64,000 bases of DNA from Fulvia fulva (lineage: Eukaryota; Ascomycota; Dothideomycetes; Mycosphaerellales; Mycosphaerellaceae), in the NCBI RefSeq assembly GCF_020509005.1, contig NC_063018.1, positions 2,232,001 through 2,296,000 of the forward strand, written 5' to 3'. The position numbers were made by a program, and so were the translations under genes. Below are positions 1 through 11,541 of this stretch, piece after piece; positions within the stretch are counted from its first letter, which is position 1, and every line of letters starts with the position of its first letter. The notes below the pieces were generated by a model, which was not told where the DNA came from, searched no databases, and saw only the letters and a list, made by a program, of their open reading frames with translations.

Positions 1-2886
1 AGCCACTACTACACGGTAACCTACTATAGGATCGAACATGAACTCGAGGCGTCGTTAGACTATATACTAGTCAGGACCTCTATTACGACATAGATATAAC
101 GTATACTAGCGAGAACCCCTAAGCTAAACTAGGGAAAGGCCTACTAGGCTAATATCTAGACGTACCTCGATGACTCTAAGAGGCTAGTCTAGATTACGTA
201 GTAGCAATACAATAGTAAAGACGAGATAGACGAAGCAGTTTAGGGGTTAATAGACGAAATAAGAAAAGCGACCTTACTTTACGTTCCGCTTACCTAACTA
301 ACGACATAGTCTAAACTATACTAGACGCCGGAGTGCACTACGGTAGTAAGAGAAGTAAGGAGAGCCCGCCGGGTATAGACGAGCAGCTATAGCGAGGAGG
401 CCTAGAACGTATATAGGGAGGTATACTAATAGAAGAAAGCTATAATACGGAGGGAGAAAGCAGTCGGCTAGAGAGCTATAGTCGAAGAAATCGCCTACAA
501 GCTAGAGAGGATGTAGAAGCTAGCGAAATGGGCCCGACAGGACCCTATATAGGGCCCCTCCTTCTCTATCCTAGCGCTATAATCGCCTAGTAGCCCGGTT
601 AGCGACCCCGAGGCCAAGGCGCGTCTACTAGCTAGTAAGTTCTTCCCGCCCCTAGTCGAGGCTAATCTAAGCGACATAAACAGCTCTACTCCCCTAGCCC
701 CTAGTATTACGGTCTGATAGGAGGTGTCCGAGGGAGAAGTTACCGCTATACTAAGGAAGTTACCGGCGAAGAAAGCCCCGGGGCCGGATAGGATCCTAAA
801 CGAGCTACTAAAGAAGTATAGAGATTAACTAGCCCTAGCAGTTGTAGCGATCTTTAACGCCTGCCTATAGACCGGATACCACCCGATAGCTTTTAAACAA
901 TCGACGACAGTGGTCCTACGTAAGCCGTAGAAGGAAGACTATACGTAGGTGAAGTCGTACCGCCCAATTGCGCTCCTTAACACTCTTAGGAAGGCGCTTA
1001 AGAAGCTAGTTATAACGAGACTCTCCGAGGCGGTAGAGGAACACTCCCTACTCCCGGACACCTAGATAGGTACGCGCCTATAGCGATCGACGCTATCCGC
1101 GATAGAACTTATCACCTCTTAGGTAAAGGCTATCTAGTATAAGAATAGGGATAAGGTAGCTTCCTTACTTAGCCTAGACATATCGGGAGCCTTCGACTAC
1201 GTGTTATACCCGCGGCTTCTCTATATCCTAAGGTCGAAAGGACTCCCTAAGTGGCTTGTTAACTTCGTACGGTCCTACCTCCAAAACCGTAGTACGTCGA
1301 TCCTAGTCGGCTAGTATAGAAGCCTATTTCAAGCAGTCTACACTAGAATCCCGTAAGGCTTAACGCTAGTACCTATAATGTTCCTCTTCTTTATAGCGAC
1401 GCTACTCCTAGCCCTAGAATCCTAGAACACCGCTACGAGCGGCTTCGTAGACGATACAAACATCCTAGCGTGGTCTTCCTCGACTAAGGAGAACTATAGG
1501 CTACTAGAAGAGAAGCATAAGATCTACGAGGACTAGGCTAGGAGGCACGGGGCTCGGTTTGCCCTAGAAAAGTACAATCTGATACACTTTACGGGCCGGC
1601 CACGGTTCTATAATATATAAGCTTCTATCTAGATATAGGGGCACACGACTAACCCGGCAAATCAGCTTAGGATCCTCGGACTATAGGTGGACCCGGCGCT
1701 ACGGTAGAGGAAGCACGTATAGGCAATATTACGGAAAGCTAAACAGAATATAGCATTATACTAGAGGCTCACTACGTCTATATAGGGGGCGGACTTCCGG
1801 TAGTCACGACTTCTATATACGGCTATTATACGGCCAGTCCTTACCTATAGTAGCTAAGTGTGGTCCTTAGGCGAGAGGGCCTGCCTATCGAAGGGACTCG
1901 TCGCGCCGCTAGCGAAGATCTAAAACCAATGCCTAAGGAAGGTCACCGGGGCATATAAGTCGATACTAACGAGGATACTTAAGCACGAGACCGCTATACC
2001 GCCGATCGACCTATATATCTAGGGACTACGGACCTCCTACTTAGGCAAGTCGGCATAGTACCTAGTATAGAAGGTCATCGCTAGTACAGTCGCAAGGGCC
2101 CGCGAATTAGTACTAGCGTATAAGGGCATTCGACCCGGAAACGAGCCGAACTACCGGGTAAGGGACGAACAGCTAGTAACATAATAGGAAGGTAAGAAAT
2201 CGTTTGTAGAGCAACTATAGAAAGAGAGGTGGAACAACTAGGTTATAGGGTATAGTGGACGCCCTTAGCTAGCGGGACAACCTAAGGAATAGTTAGCTAC
2301 AAAATCCGCGGTCAAGCACCCCCCGAAGCTCATCTACTACCGCCTTACGAGGGCATAGAGTAGTATAGCAACCTAACTACGAAGCGAACACATCGGCCTC
2401 TAGGGGTACCTATTATAGAGGAAGGTTCTAGGATACACGAATACTAGCTGCCCCTACGGCTATCGCTCCTAGAACGTACGGCACGCACTCCTCGTCTATC
2501 CGAGGTGGTCGCTAGGAAGGGGGGAGTGGATGGCAAAGGCGAGGAACCGGACGATTAGGGCACTTCTTAACAACGCTAAAGACCTACGGCGTATTACGAA
2601 CTAGATACTAGAGAAGGGCTGGCTAGAACAGTACCGCCTAGTAGGAGTAGTGTAGGAAGAGAGGACACGACGTAGCGCGACGAGACCGGCTAGGAGCGGG
2701 GGCTAACGGGGTAGTGACATAGACTACGTACGTTCAGAGGGAAAGCTAATCTAGACAAGGAGTAGTCGGGGGCGGGAAGGGTTTTCACCTATTCGGGTTT
2801 CCCTTTATATATAACAATAGATATATACCTATATAGGCCGGATAGGGTCCTAGAACAGGGGAATGACAAATCTATCTATCTATATT
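1..2886 (+). mobile_element. LINE family L1, copy A, 3' part (RIP-degenerate)
   Basis: This is the 3' half of a non-LTR retrotransposon. It aligns base for base with 53574-56460 (copy F), and its 5' end lies outside the window. It covers the end of the endonuclease/linker region, the reverse transcriptase (FVDD box at 1444-1455) and the C-terminal Cys/His domain near 2449-2500. The ORF2 frame is broken by many TAG stops where copy F has CAG or TGG. In the Cys/His domain some Cys codons have become Tyr (TGC to TAC, TGT to TAT). It ends in the family 3' UTR and an ATCT-repeat tail at about 2868-2886. Almost every difference from copy F is CA->TA or TG->TA, so it is a RIP-killed pseudocopy. Confidence 0.93.
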
Positions 2887-3056
2887 ATTAATAGGTATTA
2901 GATACCGTCTATAGCGTATATATAAGACCTAACGCGTCTCTAAATTTACGAAATATTATTTAGTAAGTAGTACTATCTTAATTAATATACCAAACGATAT
3001 AACGTTCTAAAGGAGTATTTTTTAGTTAGTATATCTATCTTAATAGTAGTAACTAT
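2887..3056. other. AT-rich spacer, nothing recognised
   Basis: About 170 bases lie between the LINE A tail and the Fot1/pogo-like end. I see no gene, terminal repeat or RNA structure in them. The stretch could be the remnant of the sequence into which LINE A inserted. Confidence 0.5.
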
Positions 3057-3392
3057 ACGTGCTTTACTACCGAGCGGGCTATACTACCGAGCGGGCTACT
3101 TTTACTAAGAACTATACTACTTCTACTTTAATTACGACGCTATCTTAATACGACGACATCCTATAGAATCGTTACTAGGAGGACAATTCCTCTTTAGATT
3201 CTTCGCTATCTAGCGAGTCAACTTAATAGGTACGTACGTTATGCCCCGACTCGCTATATTACTTATAGCGTTATAGCCTTAGTACTAGCCGAACACTATC
3301 TAGCGACTCTACTTTCTTCCTGCCTCCTAGTATCCTCTAGAGGTATTAATTACGACGCCTTATCGAAGGTTAGAGACCCTCTAGACCGACTA
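3057..3392 (-). mobile_element. Fot1/pogo-like transposon fragment T1 (one end only)
   Basis: The first ~335 bases match the left ends of the complete copies at 6117 and 31455, including the terminal repeat with its doubled TACTACCGAGCGGGC unit. By orientation this is the transposase 3' side. Homology stops at about 3392, where gypsy element A sequence begins, so the transposase 5' half and the other terminal repeat are missing. The two bases before the repeat are AT rather than the TA expected for this superfamily, so an intact target duplication cannot be shown. Confidence 0.8.
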
Positions 3393-6116
3393 GTAGCCTA
3401 TACTCGCGCCTACTACTAATCCTCCGAAGACGGTACTACTAGAACCTCCTATAGTTACGCCCTTATTATATTACCGTTATAGAGGAAAGAGGAACCCTAT
3501 ATAGTAGGAAATAGCAATTAGTAATATCTCCGTAATCTTTAGTCTAGAGGTTATACTATATACTATAAAGACGATAGACCTTCCGCTAAGAAGCTCGTAT
3601 ATTATAGTAGTAGGTATAGCGGGTAGTAAGCTAGTACGTATTCTAATAGATCCCGGTACCGAGTCGCTATTTTATAATACGAAGTTTACGAAGAAATATC
3701 TATTACGAATACGACTACCTTAGGCTTAGAAGATAGGCCTAGGAGCTAACCCTAAAGTATCTAGTTAAGCTACGGAATACATTAAGACTAAGGTCGACCT
3801 AAACGGTTATATCGAGGAAGTTAGTTACTTCGTTACTAACCTCGACTACGACTTCGTATTTAGTATACCCTAGTTCTAGAAGTACTGCCCTATACTAGAC
3901 TAGAGAGCTAATATATTTATATTTACTAAAAAGTACTATACGGATCGTTACGATCCTTACCCTACGACTATCGGCGGTACGAAGGTTCGTATATAGTACG
4001 CTATCCCTTATTTATAGACTCTAGAACCTAACATCTAGGTGTCTAGTATAACTATTAGCGAAGCCTACGAAGAAAACCTAGACAAAGGTTACCTTATTTA
4101 GGGAATAGAGACTTATAACCCTAATAAGCTAGAGCCTACGACTAAGGAACTTATTTACGATATTAGTATACGGCTAAGTACTATATTAGCTAAAGACAAG
4201 GCTATCTACATAAACAAGAAGCAAGCGACTATACGAGAAGTCGAATCCTTACTACCCTAATAGCTAAAGGACCTAAAGTACGGATTTAACCCGTCTGTCG
4301 CTAAAGGCCTACCTCCCTATTACCCCGAATTAGATTTGGCGATTGAAGTTATTAAAGGCGCTAAGCTACCTTTTAAGCGTCCTTATTCTATATTGAAACT
4401 AGAGCTCGATATAACTAAAGCCTACGTCGATAAGGAAGAAGCCGCTAGTAAAATCCGACGCTCTACGTCCTAGATCGCTAGTCCTATTATCATTATTAAG
4501 AAGCTAGGTAGAGGGCTCCCTGTCTACGTAGACTATAGAGCTATTAACGCTATTACCGTTAAGAATAGGTACTCGTATAAGCGGCGTATAGTAGTTTACT
4601 ACCTTAGACATTATTATAGTATTTAACGAGCTACGTATCCGTAAAGGCGACGAATAGAAGACAGCCTTCACTACCCGATATAGTACCTACGAATAGCTTA
4701 TAGTGCCATTTGGTCTCTATAACGTACTAAGCGCGTTCTAGGTATATATTAATAAAGTATTATATAGACACCTAGACGACTTCGTATCTATATACCTAGA
4801 CGACTATATCGAGTTCACGTATAGTTTATTTAAGGAACACGTAAAACACGTACGTACTATTATTAAGTGTCTGATTAACGCTCGACTTCCTATAGACGTC
4901 TATAAGTACCGCTTCTTCTAGAAGAGCGTCAAGTTCTTAGGACTAATTATTACTAATAAGGGCATTTAGGTAAATAAATCTAAGGTCTAGACTATTATAG
5001 ATTAGGCTACTCTATAGAGCTTAAAGGATGTGCTGTCCTTCCTTAGGCTAGGCAACTTCTATAGGAGCTTTGTTAATAACTTTTCCGGTATCGTTATACC
5101 TTTAACCGACCTTATACGTAGTAACGTACTTAAGAATTGTGTACCCTTCGTATAGAGCCTAGACTACTAAAGCGCGTTCGAGACCCTAAAGGTAGTATTC
5201 TACAAACGCCTAGTATTAGCACATTTTAATATTACTAAGCCCTACGTCGTAGAAACTAATTCCTTAGATAGGTATATAGCTAGCGTATTGTCTTAGGTTA
5301 GGGAGGACGGTAAATTATATCTATCGTATTCTACTCGATAAAGATAAACCTAGTAGAATATAATTACGAGATTTAGTATAAGGAGCTAATAGCTATTATT
5401 AGAGTGTTCGAGGAATAGAGGCCGGAGCTAATAAGCGCTCCCTCTGAGGTTCTTACCGACTATAAGGGCTTAGAGTAGTTTATAACGACTAAGTAGCTAA
5501 CCCGCCGATAAGCGCGCTAGAGCGAGTTCCTACCCGGGTTCGACTTCTAGATAGAATATCGCCCTAGTAAGCTTAGGACAAAGCCCGATAGCCTTACGCG
5601 CCGTAGACAAGATATAGACGATAAGAATAATATAAAACATAGGTAGTAAGCTATATTAAAGCTACCTAATCTCCCTCCTAATATACGTAAGCGCTTAAAG
5701 CTATAAGCTATAACTACTCCGCGTACTACGGCCGACTAGTATTAATTAGTACTTTACGTACTCGAAGTAAACGAGGCCTCTATCGAAGAACTTATCGAGG
5801 AAGCCTATACTAAAGACGAGCTAGCGTACGGTATTAAGAAGGCCCTAGACGATAATACTCGTAGTTTACTACAAAACCTAGAAGGCTCTAGCTATATCTC
5901 CCTTAGTAACTATAAGTTAGACGGTGACCTAATTAAGATCTAAGGGCGTATATACGTACCGTATAAGCTTCGTCCGGAGCTAATAGCGAGGTACTACGAT
6001 ACTCTATTAGCTAGGTATCCTAGGCGTAAGAAGATAGTCGACCTACTTACGCGTACGTACTACTAGCCTAGTCTAGTAGTAGATATCGCTAAGTACGTTA
6101 AGAATTGTTACCTATA

Positions 6117-6187
6117 TCGTGCTTTACTACCGAGCGGGCTATACTACCGAGCGGGCTACTTTTACTAAGAACTATACTACTTCTACT
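6117..6187. repeat. Terminal inverted repeat of T2 (left)
   Basis: This end is the reverse complement, with few mismatches, of 7179-7249. It contains two direct copies of TACTACCGAGCGGGC separated by 2 bp, possibly the transposase binding sites. The same unit pair occurs at both ends of T3 and at the one surviving end of T1. Confidence 0.85.
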
Positions 6188-7178
6188 TTAATTACGACGC
6201 TATCTTAATACGACGACATCCTATAGAATCGTTACTAGGAGGACAATTCCTCTTTAGATTCTTCGCTATCTAGCGAGTCTACTTAATAGGTACGTACGTT
6301 ATACTCCGACTCGCTATATCGCTTATAGCGTCGTAGCCTTAGTACTAGCCGAATACTATCTAGCGACTCTCTACTCACTTCCTACCTCCTAGTATCCTCT
6401 AGAGGTATTAATTGCGCCGCCTTATCGAAGGTTAGAGACCCTCTAGACCGACTATACTTGCGCTTTCGTACTTTCCGCTATATAAGGGCCTCGTTAGACT
6501 TACGTAGCTTACTACTCTCGCTTTATATAAGAGCTATCTAATACGCTATCTCTCTACTCCTTCTCTATTACTCTATTAAACGACCTTTCTCTTTCTACTA
6601 CGCCTTTCCAAACCCGTAACGACGCTCTAAGACTTAATAACACCTATTATAAACCCTGTCTCGTCGAAGTTATAGGTGTCCTAGTTAAGGATACTATACT
6701 TCTCCTTTATATTACGTATAAGTAAGAACTACTTCTTAATAACGTCTAGATCTTCTATTAGGGCTCGCTAACGATCGTATCTACGTGTTATACGAACCTT
6801 TAGCTCACGATGCCGCCTAATAAACCTGTCTGTCTAATTAAGACTAGCGGGCTTAAGACCCTTCTCTTATAGTAATAAATCGGCTATTGCTCGTACACTA
6901 GCCTTTAATAGGGGGAAACCTCTAAGATCTAGCTCGAGTATGTACTTAAGTATTACCCTCTCTTCTAGCTCTATAAGCTTCTTCGAATTAGGCTTGTAGT
7001 CACCCTAAGGAGGTCGTCTATTTAATCGATACCCTAGTATAGTTCGAGACGCGTCGTATACCTTTATAGCAAGTCGATTCGTAATTATCGCGTCGCGTTT
7101 CGTAGCCTAGACAGCTAAGGTCAGTTTAGCCTTGTGTAAAGACAATATACGCTATAATAGTAGTTATATAGCTATATT

Positions 7179-7249
7179 TATAGAAGTAGTACAGTTCTTA
7201 GCAAAAGTGGCCCGCTCGGTAGTATAGCCCGCTCGGTAGTAAAGCACGT
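7179..7249. repeat. Terminal inverted repeat of T2 (right)
   Basis: This is the inverted partner of 6117-6187 and includes the doubled GCCCGCTCGGTAGTA unit. Directly outside lies TA, and the gypsy A integrase sequence resumes. Confidence 0.85.
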
Positions 7250-8056
7250 TATATACGATCTAAGGCCTTTTATAATACGTACTAAGGTATACTCCGATAG
7301 TTACCCGTACCCTTAGGTACCTATAAGGAGGTAGTACTCGATTACGTAGTAGAGCTACCGGACACTTATAGTACTAAGGGCGTGAAGTATAACGCTATCC
7401 TTATCCTAACCTATAGACTTACTAAGAGGAAGTATCTTATACCTATAGTAGATTTGACCTCTAAGGTAGCGGCCGACGCCGTATTAAAGTACGTAATTAA
7501 GGATTAGGGCCTATTCGGTACGGTAGTATTAGACCGTAGTAGTTAGTAGGTAAGCTAAATCTAGAAGGCTCTAATAGCGCGTCTAGCTATACGTATAAAG
7601 ATCTCGACTGCCTTTTAGTCTTAGACTAATAGGTAGTTAGAACGTACGAACTAAGCTATAGAATAGTACCTACGCGCGTAGGTTAACTATTTATAGGACG
7701 ATTAGGTCTAGTACTTACCTATCGTTAAGGTTACCCTAAATAATTAATAGAGCGCTACTATAAGTATATTACCGTTCTTTATAACGCTAGGCCGTAATCC
7801 TCGAATAGAGGTATTACCTTAGACTACGAGCGGTAATGGTACTAAGCTTCCGAAAGTATAGGCCTTATCGAAGTAGTACGTAGAAGATTTCGCGACTTTT
7901 ATATAGAACGTTAACGTATACTATGTTATATAGCTTAGATATACCTAAGAGCGGTACGTAGATACCGTAGCGAATAAGCGTAAGCCTATTATAGACGACT
8001 AACTACCCTAGTAAGTAAGGGCGCGCCTAGTGACCCTAGGATAGCTTACGCGTAGG

Positions 8057-8070
8057 TATATATACTTGTC
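8057..8070. repeat. Target site duplication, left (TATATATACTTGTC)
   Basis: This 14-bp word recurs exactly at 10569-10582, just after an ATCT-repeat tail. Together they bracket the chimeric retroelement 8071-10568. Confidence 0.75.
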
Positions 8071-8853
8071 CCCGGAGACCGCAAACCGAGCGGGCTAAGC
8101 GACGAACATTAGACGAGCGGACTACAGAACAATAACTAAGCGGACTATACAACGGCGTCGAGCGGACTACGAAACAATCTGGTGTTAGCTAGCGGGCAAT
8201 GCGGTAGGTAGGTAGACACGCGACGAAGCCTATAAGGGCCTATTAAACACCCGGTATAGGAACGAGGGTTTTGCCTAAGGCACTACCTGTCCCGCTATAC
8301 AACGCACCTAGTCTGACATAGTAGATTGCGACGAGGAAAAGACGATAGCCTAAGCAAGGAAAAGACGGCTATTAGGACGGGGAAAAGACGTATAATACAA
8401 GTGGATTAGTTCTATAATCGGGGAGGATCGAGGGCAGGGTGATAAGGAACTTCATATTAGTTAGTAGGTAGAAACGTAAGGAGTACGCTACCCGGCGTAG
8501 TGTGTGCCCCGAGCAAACCTACGAGGTATAGACGGCCGCTTTCTAGAGATAGGCTACGGTAACGCGAAGGGCGTCAAAACCTAGGGCGTAGTATATACTA
8601 GTAGCGACGGCTAATACTATCTATATAGCCCGAGAGGACGGATGCGTATGTCGGTCAATAGAGAGCACTAAATGGCTTAGGCCTATAGAGGTGGATATTA
8701 GCTTAAGGAGTAAATAGGGAGGGAGGGCGTAGAGGGAAGCTTTTGCTCCGGGCTAACCTCTCGAAACGAGGCTACACGGTAGTACTAGATAAGTAGGAAA
8801 GCGCGGTTAAGACTTGTTACCTTATCTCGTAGCTAGCTTACTAAATACGATTC
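8071..8853. other. Non-LINE 5' segment of the chimera, origin unknown
   Basis: About 780 bases with no recognisable coding frame. The first ~100 bases hold four loosely repeated blocks of the form GAGCGG(A/G)CTA or AAGCGGACTA at roughly 25-35 bp spacing. One of them shares CCGAGCGGGCTA with the Fot1/pogo-like termini. Whether this is a transposon end, a captured transcript or a different LINE 5' region cannot be decided here. Confidence 0.45.
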
Positions 8854-10568
8854 CTTCCTTACTAGACATATCGGGAGCCTTCGACTACGTGTTATACCCG
8901 CGGCTTCTCTATATCCTAAGGTCGAAAGGACTCCCTAAGTGGCTTGTTAACTTCGTACGGTCCTACCTCTAAAACCGTAGTACGTCGATCCTAGTCGGCT
9001 AGTATAGAAGCCCATTTCAAGTAGTCTACACTAGAATCCCGTAAGGCTTAACGCTAGCACCTATTCTGTTCCGCTTCTTTATAGCGACGCTACTCCTAGC
9101 CCTAGAATCCTAGAACACCGCTACGAGCGGCTTCGTAGACGACATAAACATCCTAGCGTAGTCTTCCTCGACTAAGGAGAACTATAGGCTACTAGAAGAG
9201 AAGCACAAGATCTGCGAGGACTGGGCTAGGAGGCACGGGGCTCGGTTTACCCTAGAAAAGTACAATCTGATACACTTTACGCGCCGGCCACGGTTCTATA
9301 ATATATAAGCTTCTATCTAGATATAGGGGCACACGACTAACCCGGCAAATCAGCTTAGGATCCTCGGACTATAGGTAGACCCGGCGCTACGGTAGAGGAA
9401 GCACGTATAGGCAATATTACGGAAAGCTAAACAGAATATAGCATTATACTAGAGGCTCACTACGTCTATATAGGGGGCGGACTTCCGGTAGTCACGACTT
9501 CTATATACGGCTATTATACGGCCAGTCCTTACCTATAGTAGCTAAGTGTAGTCCTTAGGCGAGAGGGCCTGCCTATCGAAGGGACTCGTCGCGCCGCTAG
9601 CGAAGATCTAAAACTAATGCCTAAGGAAGGTCACCGGGGTATATAAGTCGATACTAACGAGGATGCTTAAGTACGAGACCGCTATACCGCCGATCGACCT
9701 ATACATCTAGGGACTACGGACCTCCTACTTAGGCAAGTCGGTACAGTACCTAGTATAGAAGGTCATCGCTAGTATAGTCGTAAGGGCCCGCGAATCAGTA
9801 CTAGCGTATAAGGGCATTCGACCCGGAAACGAGCCGAACTACCGGGTAAGGGACGAATAGCTAGTAACATAATAGGAAGGTAAGAAATCGTTTAGAGAGT
9901 AACTATAGAAAGAGAGGTGGAACAACTAGGTTGTAGGGTATAGTAGACGCCCTTAGCTAGCGGGACAACCTAAGGAATAGTTAGCTACAAAATCCGCGGT
10001 TAAGCACCCCCCGAAGCTTATCTACTACCGCCTTACGAGGGCATAGAGTAGCATAGTAACCTAACTACGAAGCGAACATATCGGCCTCTAGGGGTACCTA
10101 TTATAGAGGAAGGTTCTAGGATACACGAATACTAGCTGCCCCTACGGCTATCGCTCCTAGAACGTACGGCACGCACTCCTCGTCTATCCGAGGTAGTCGC
10201 TAGGAAGGGGGGAGTGGATGGTAAAGGCGAGGAACCGGACGATTAGGGCACTTCTTAACAACGCTAAAGACCTACGGCGTATTACGAACTAGATACTAGA
10301 GAAGGGCTAGCTAGAACAGTACCGCCTAGTAGGAGTAGTGTAGGAAGAGAGGATACGACGTAGCGCGACGAGACCGGCTAGGAGCGGGGGCTAACGGGGT
10401 AGTGACATAGACTACGTACGTTTAGAGGGAAAGCTAATCTAGATAAGGAGTAGTCGGGGGCGGGAAGGGTTTTCACCTATTCGGGTTTCCCTTTGTATAT
10501 AACAATAGATATATACCTATATAGGCCGGATAGGGTCCTAGAACAGGGGAATGACAAATCTATCTATC
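8071..10568 (+). mobile_element. Chimeric LINE insertion: unknown 5' segment + L1 3' half (copy B)
   Basis: From 8854 to the tail at about 10568 the sequence matches L1 copy A from about 1160 onward: RT (FVDD box at 9132-9143), Cys/His domain, 3' UTR and ATCT tail. The first ~780 bases (8071-8853) match no part of the full-length L1 copies C and F, yet the 14-bp direct repeat lies outside both parts, which suggests the two parts inserted as one unit. The junction lies in a CTTCCTTACT block, after which 6 bp of L1 sequence are missing. Known parallels are chimeric LINE products made when the reverse transcriptase jumps to another RNA. The RT frame carries RIP stops. Confidence 0.75.
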
Positions 10569-10582
10569 TATATATACTTGTC
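10569..10582. repeat. Target site duplication, right (TATATATACTTGTC)
   Basis: Exact match to 8057-8070, directly following the ATCT-repeat tail of the chimeric insertion. Confidence 0.75.
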
Positions 10583-11189
10583 GGTCCGCGGGCCGTGAAA
10601 TATATATAGTGGTCCTAAAAAAGATAAATCTAAAATTTTTAGATTCCCGTATTTTGCCTTATAGAGAGATTCTTCGTAAATCCTACTTCCTACTAAGGCC
10701 GCCTCCTAACTATATATATCTTAGTAGTACCCCTATACACCCCTACTACGTAATTAACCGTTAAAGGTTGACGAGATTCGACACGCAAATTTCAGGGTCT
10801 AAAGGGGGCTCTTAGCTCGTTAATATATCCTCCCCTATTACAAAACTGTCCCTAGTTTCACCTCCGCTACGCTAATATAAACTAAGAAACTAAACCTATA
10901 AGTTATACGTAAGGAAGGCGGATCTGGCGTCTAGTTAAGTAGTTAGTCTAGAGATATTAAGGAGATCGTAAGTTCATTCTATAAGGGGCTAAGGAGGCTA
11001 AGTTAAAGTCTAGTCTTTGTAGTAAGCCTACTCTTAAATCAAGGATATAGCCTAGAAATTAGTTAAGTATACTAGAAACTAGGGACTAGAACTAGAAGCT
11101 AGTTAAATCAAGGTCAGAAACTAAAACTACTAAGTAAACTCCTTACGCCTAGGAAAAAAGAAATAATAAAGTCCTATCCCTCCTTTGAT
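10583..11189 (-). other. Non-coding 3' end of gypsy C (possible LTR region)
   Basis: This lies downstream of the last gypsy C coding block (minus strand) and shows no open frame. It would be the place for a 3' LTR, but I could not find a matching second LTR or clear termini. It includes the 114-bp segment 10713-10826 that recurs inverted at 29016-29130. Confidence 0.4.
10713..10826 (+). repeat. 114-bp segment shared with 29016-29130 (inverted)
   Basis: The reverse complement of 29016-29130 matches this stretch with scattered transitions. There it sits beside a LINE 3' end, here beside gypsy C. It is probably part of an LTR or of a flanking sequence carried along with a LINE. Confidence 0.7.
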
Positions 11190-11541
11190 CTAAATTCTAG
11201 TAAATTTGGCCATCTCCTCCGTAGTAAGGTTATAAGGCCGTACTTATAGTCTCGTCGGCTTAGATTCTAGTTCCGGAAGTATAGTAGCTCTATTAATGCC
11301 TATTAGAAGTATATCGTCATCCTCTTTATCGTTAGATTCGGACGTAGTAGGTCTGCTCTTGTTCAGAAGATCGCCTTTTTAGACATTCGCGATATTAACC
11401 CTGTTCTCTAGCGCTATAATGTCTTTAGCTTTAGGAAGAATAAGCTCCGGGTCCGGTCTTAATTATAGGATTAGCTTTAGGTTCTCTCGGGCTTATATAC
11501 CCTTTAACCTCGTACTATTAAGCTCTTCGAGGACGTATATA
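11190..11541 (-). pseudogene. Gypsy C pol, C-terminal end (separated from 16532-20637 by LINE C)
   Basis: On the minus strand the frame reads LEELN...LKGYIA followed by an acidic SNDKEDDDILLIGINRAT region and a final EEMAKF block, ending near 11194. This is the usual tail after integrase in one fungal gypsy lineage. It continues the SRKISYY block found on the other side of LINE C near 16560-16640, so the two pieces were one gene. The repeat GACGTATATA at 11532-11541 and 16522-16531 marks the insertion. Confidence 0.75.
11532..11541. repeat. Candidate target duplication of LINE C (left)
   Basis: GACGTATATA, repeated at 16522-16531. It is short and partly low complexity. Support comes from the gypsy C reading frame continuing on the far side. 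Confidence 0.55.

Larger units (their letters stand above)
6117..7249 (-). mobile_element. Fot1/pogo-like element T2, internally deleted, inserted in gypsy A
   Basis: This 1,133-bp element has inverted termini of about 70 bp and TA on both outer sides (6115-6116 and 7250-7251), as expected for the Tc1/mariner-pogo-Fot1 group. Read on the minus strand from 7249 it gives a degenerate transposase start: a helix-turn-helix/CENPB-type region (with readable GFPPL, IRRH and TRRYDR blocks) followed by the YNFDETGF..GVI start of the DDE_1 domain near 6670-6700 and a readable ERRxR block. The rest of the catalytic DDE core is absent, and the sequence passes to an unassigned tail and the other terminus. 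It is therefore non-autonomous. The same length and layout are seen at 31455-32587. It carries RIP-type stops. Confidence 0.85.
3393..8056 (+). mobile_element. Ty3/gypsy retrotransposon A, pol region (degenerate, split)
   Basis: A gypsy-type pol can be read on the plus strand despite many TAG/TAA stops. In order: an aspartic protease with ILIDPGTES near 3630-3670; RT with the VDYRAIN block near 4525-4555 and YLDDYI near 4790-4812; RNase H around 5200-5480; and an integrase whose zinc-finger block near 6000-6115 reads KNCYLYR, a Cys to Tyr change. There is a frame change and apparent small deletion near 4575-4620, where the KNRY block is followed directly by the DII..FNELRI block. The integrase is interrupted by transposon T2 (6117-7249) and resumes after it. 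No gag and no LTR were identified. The right end is cut by the insertion at 8071. Confidence 0.85.

Noticed and set aside
6117..7249. T2/T3 as LTRs or a CRISPR-like repeat
   Set aside because: The terminal sequences are inverted, not direct, the flanks are TA, and a DDE_1-type transposase start is readable inside.
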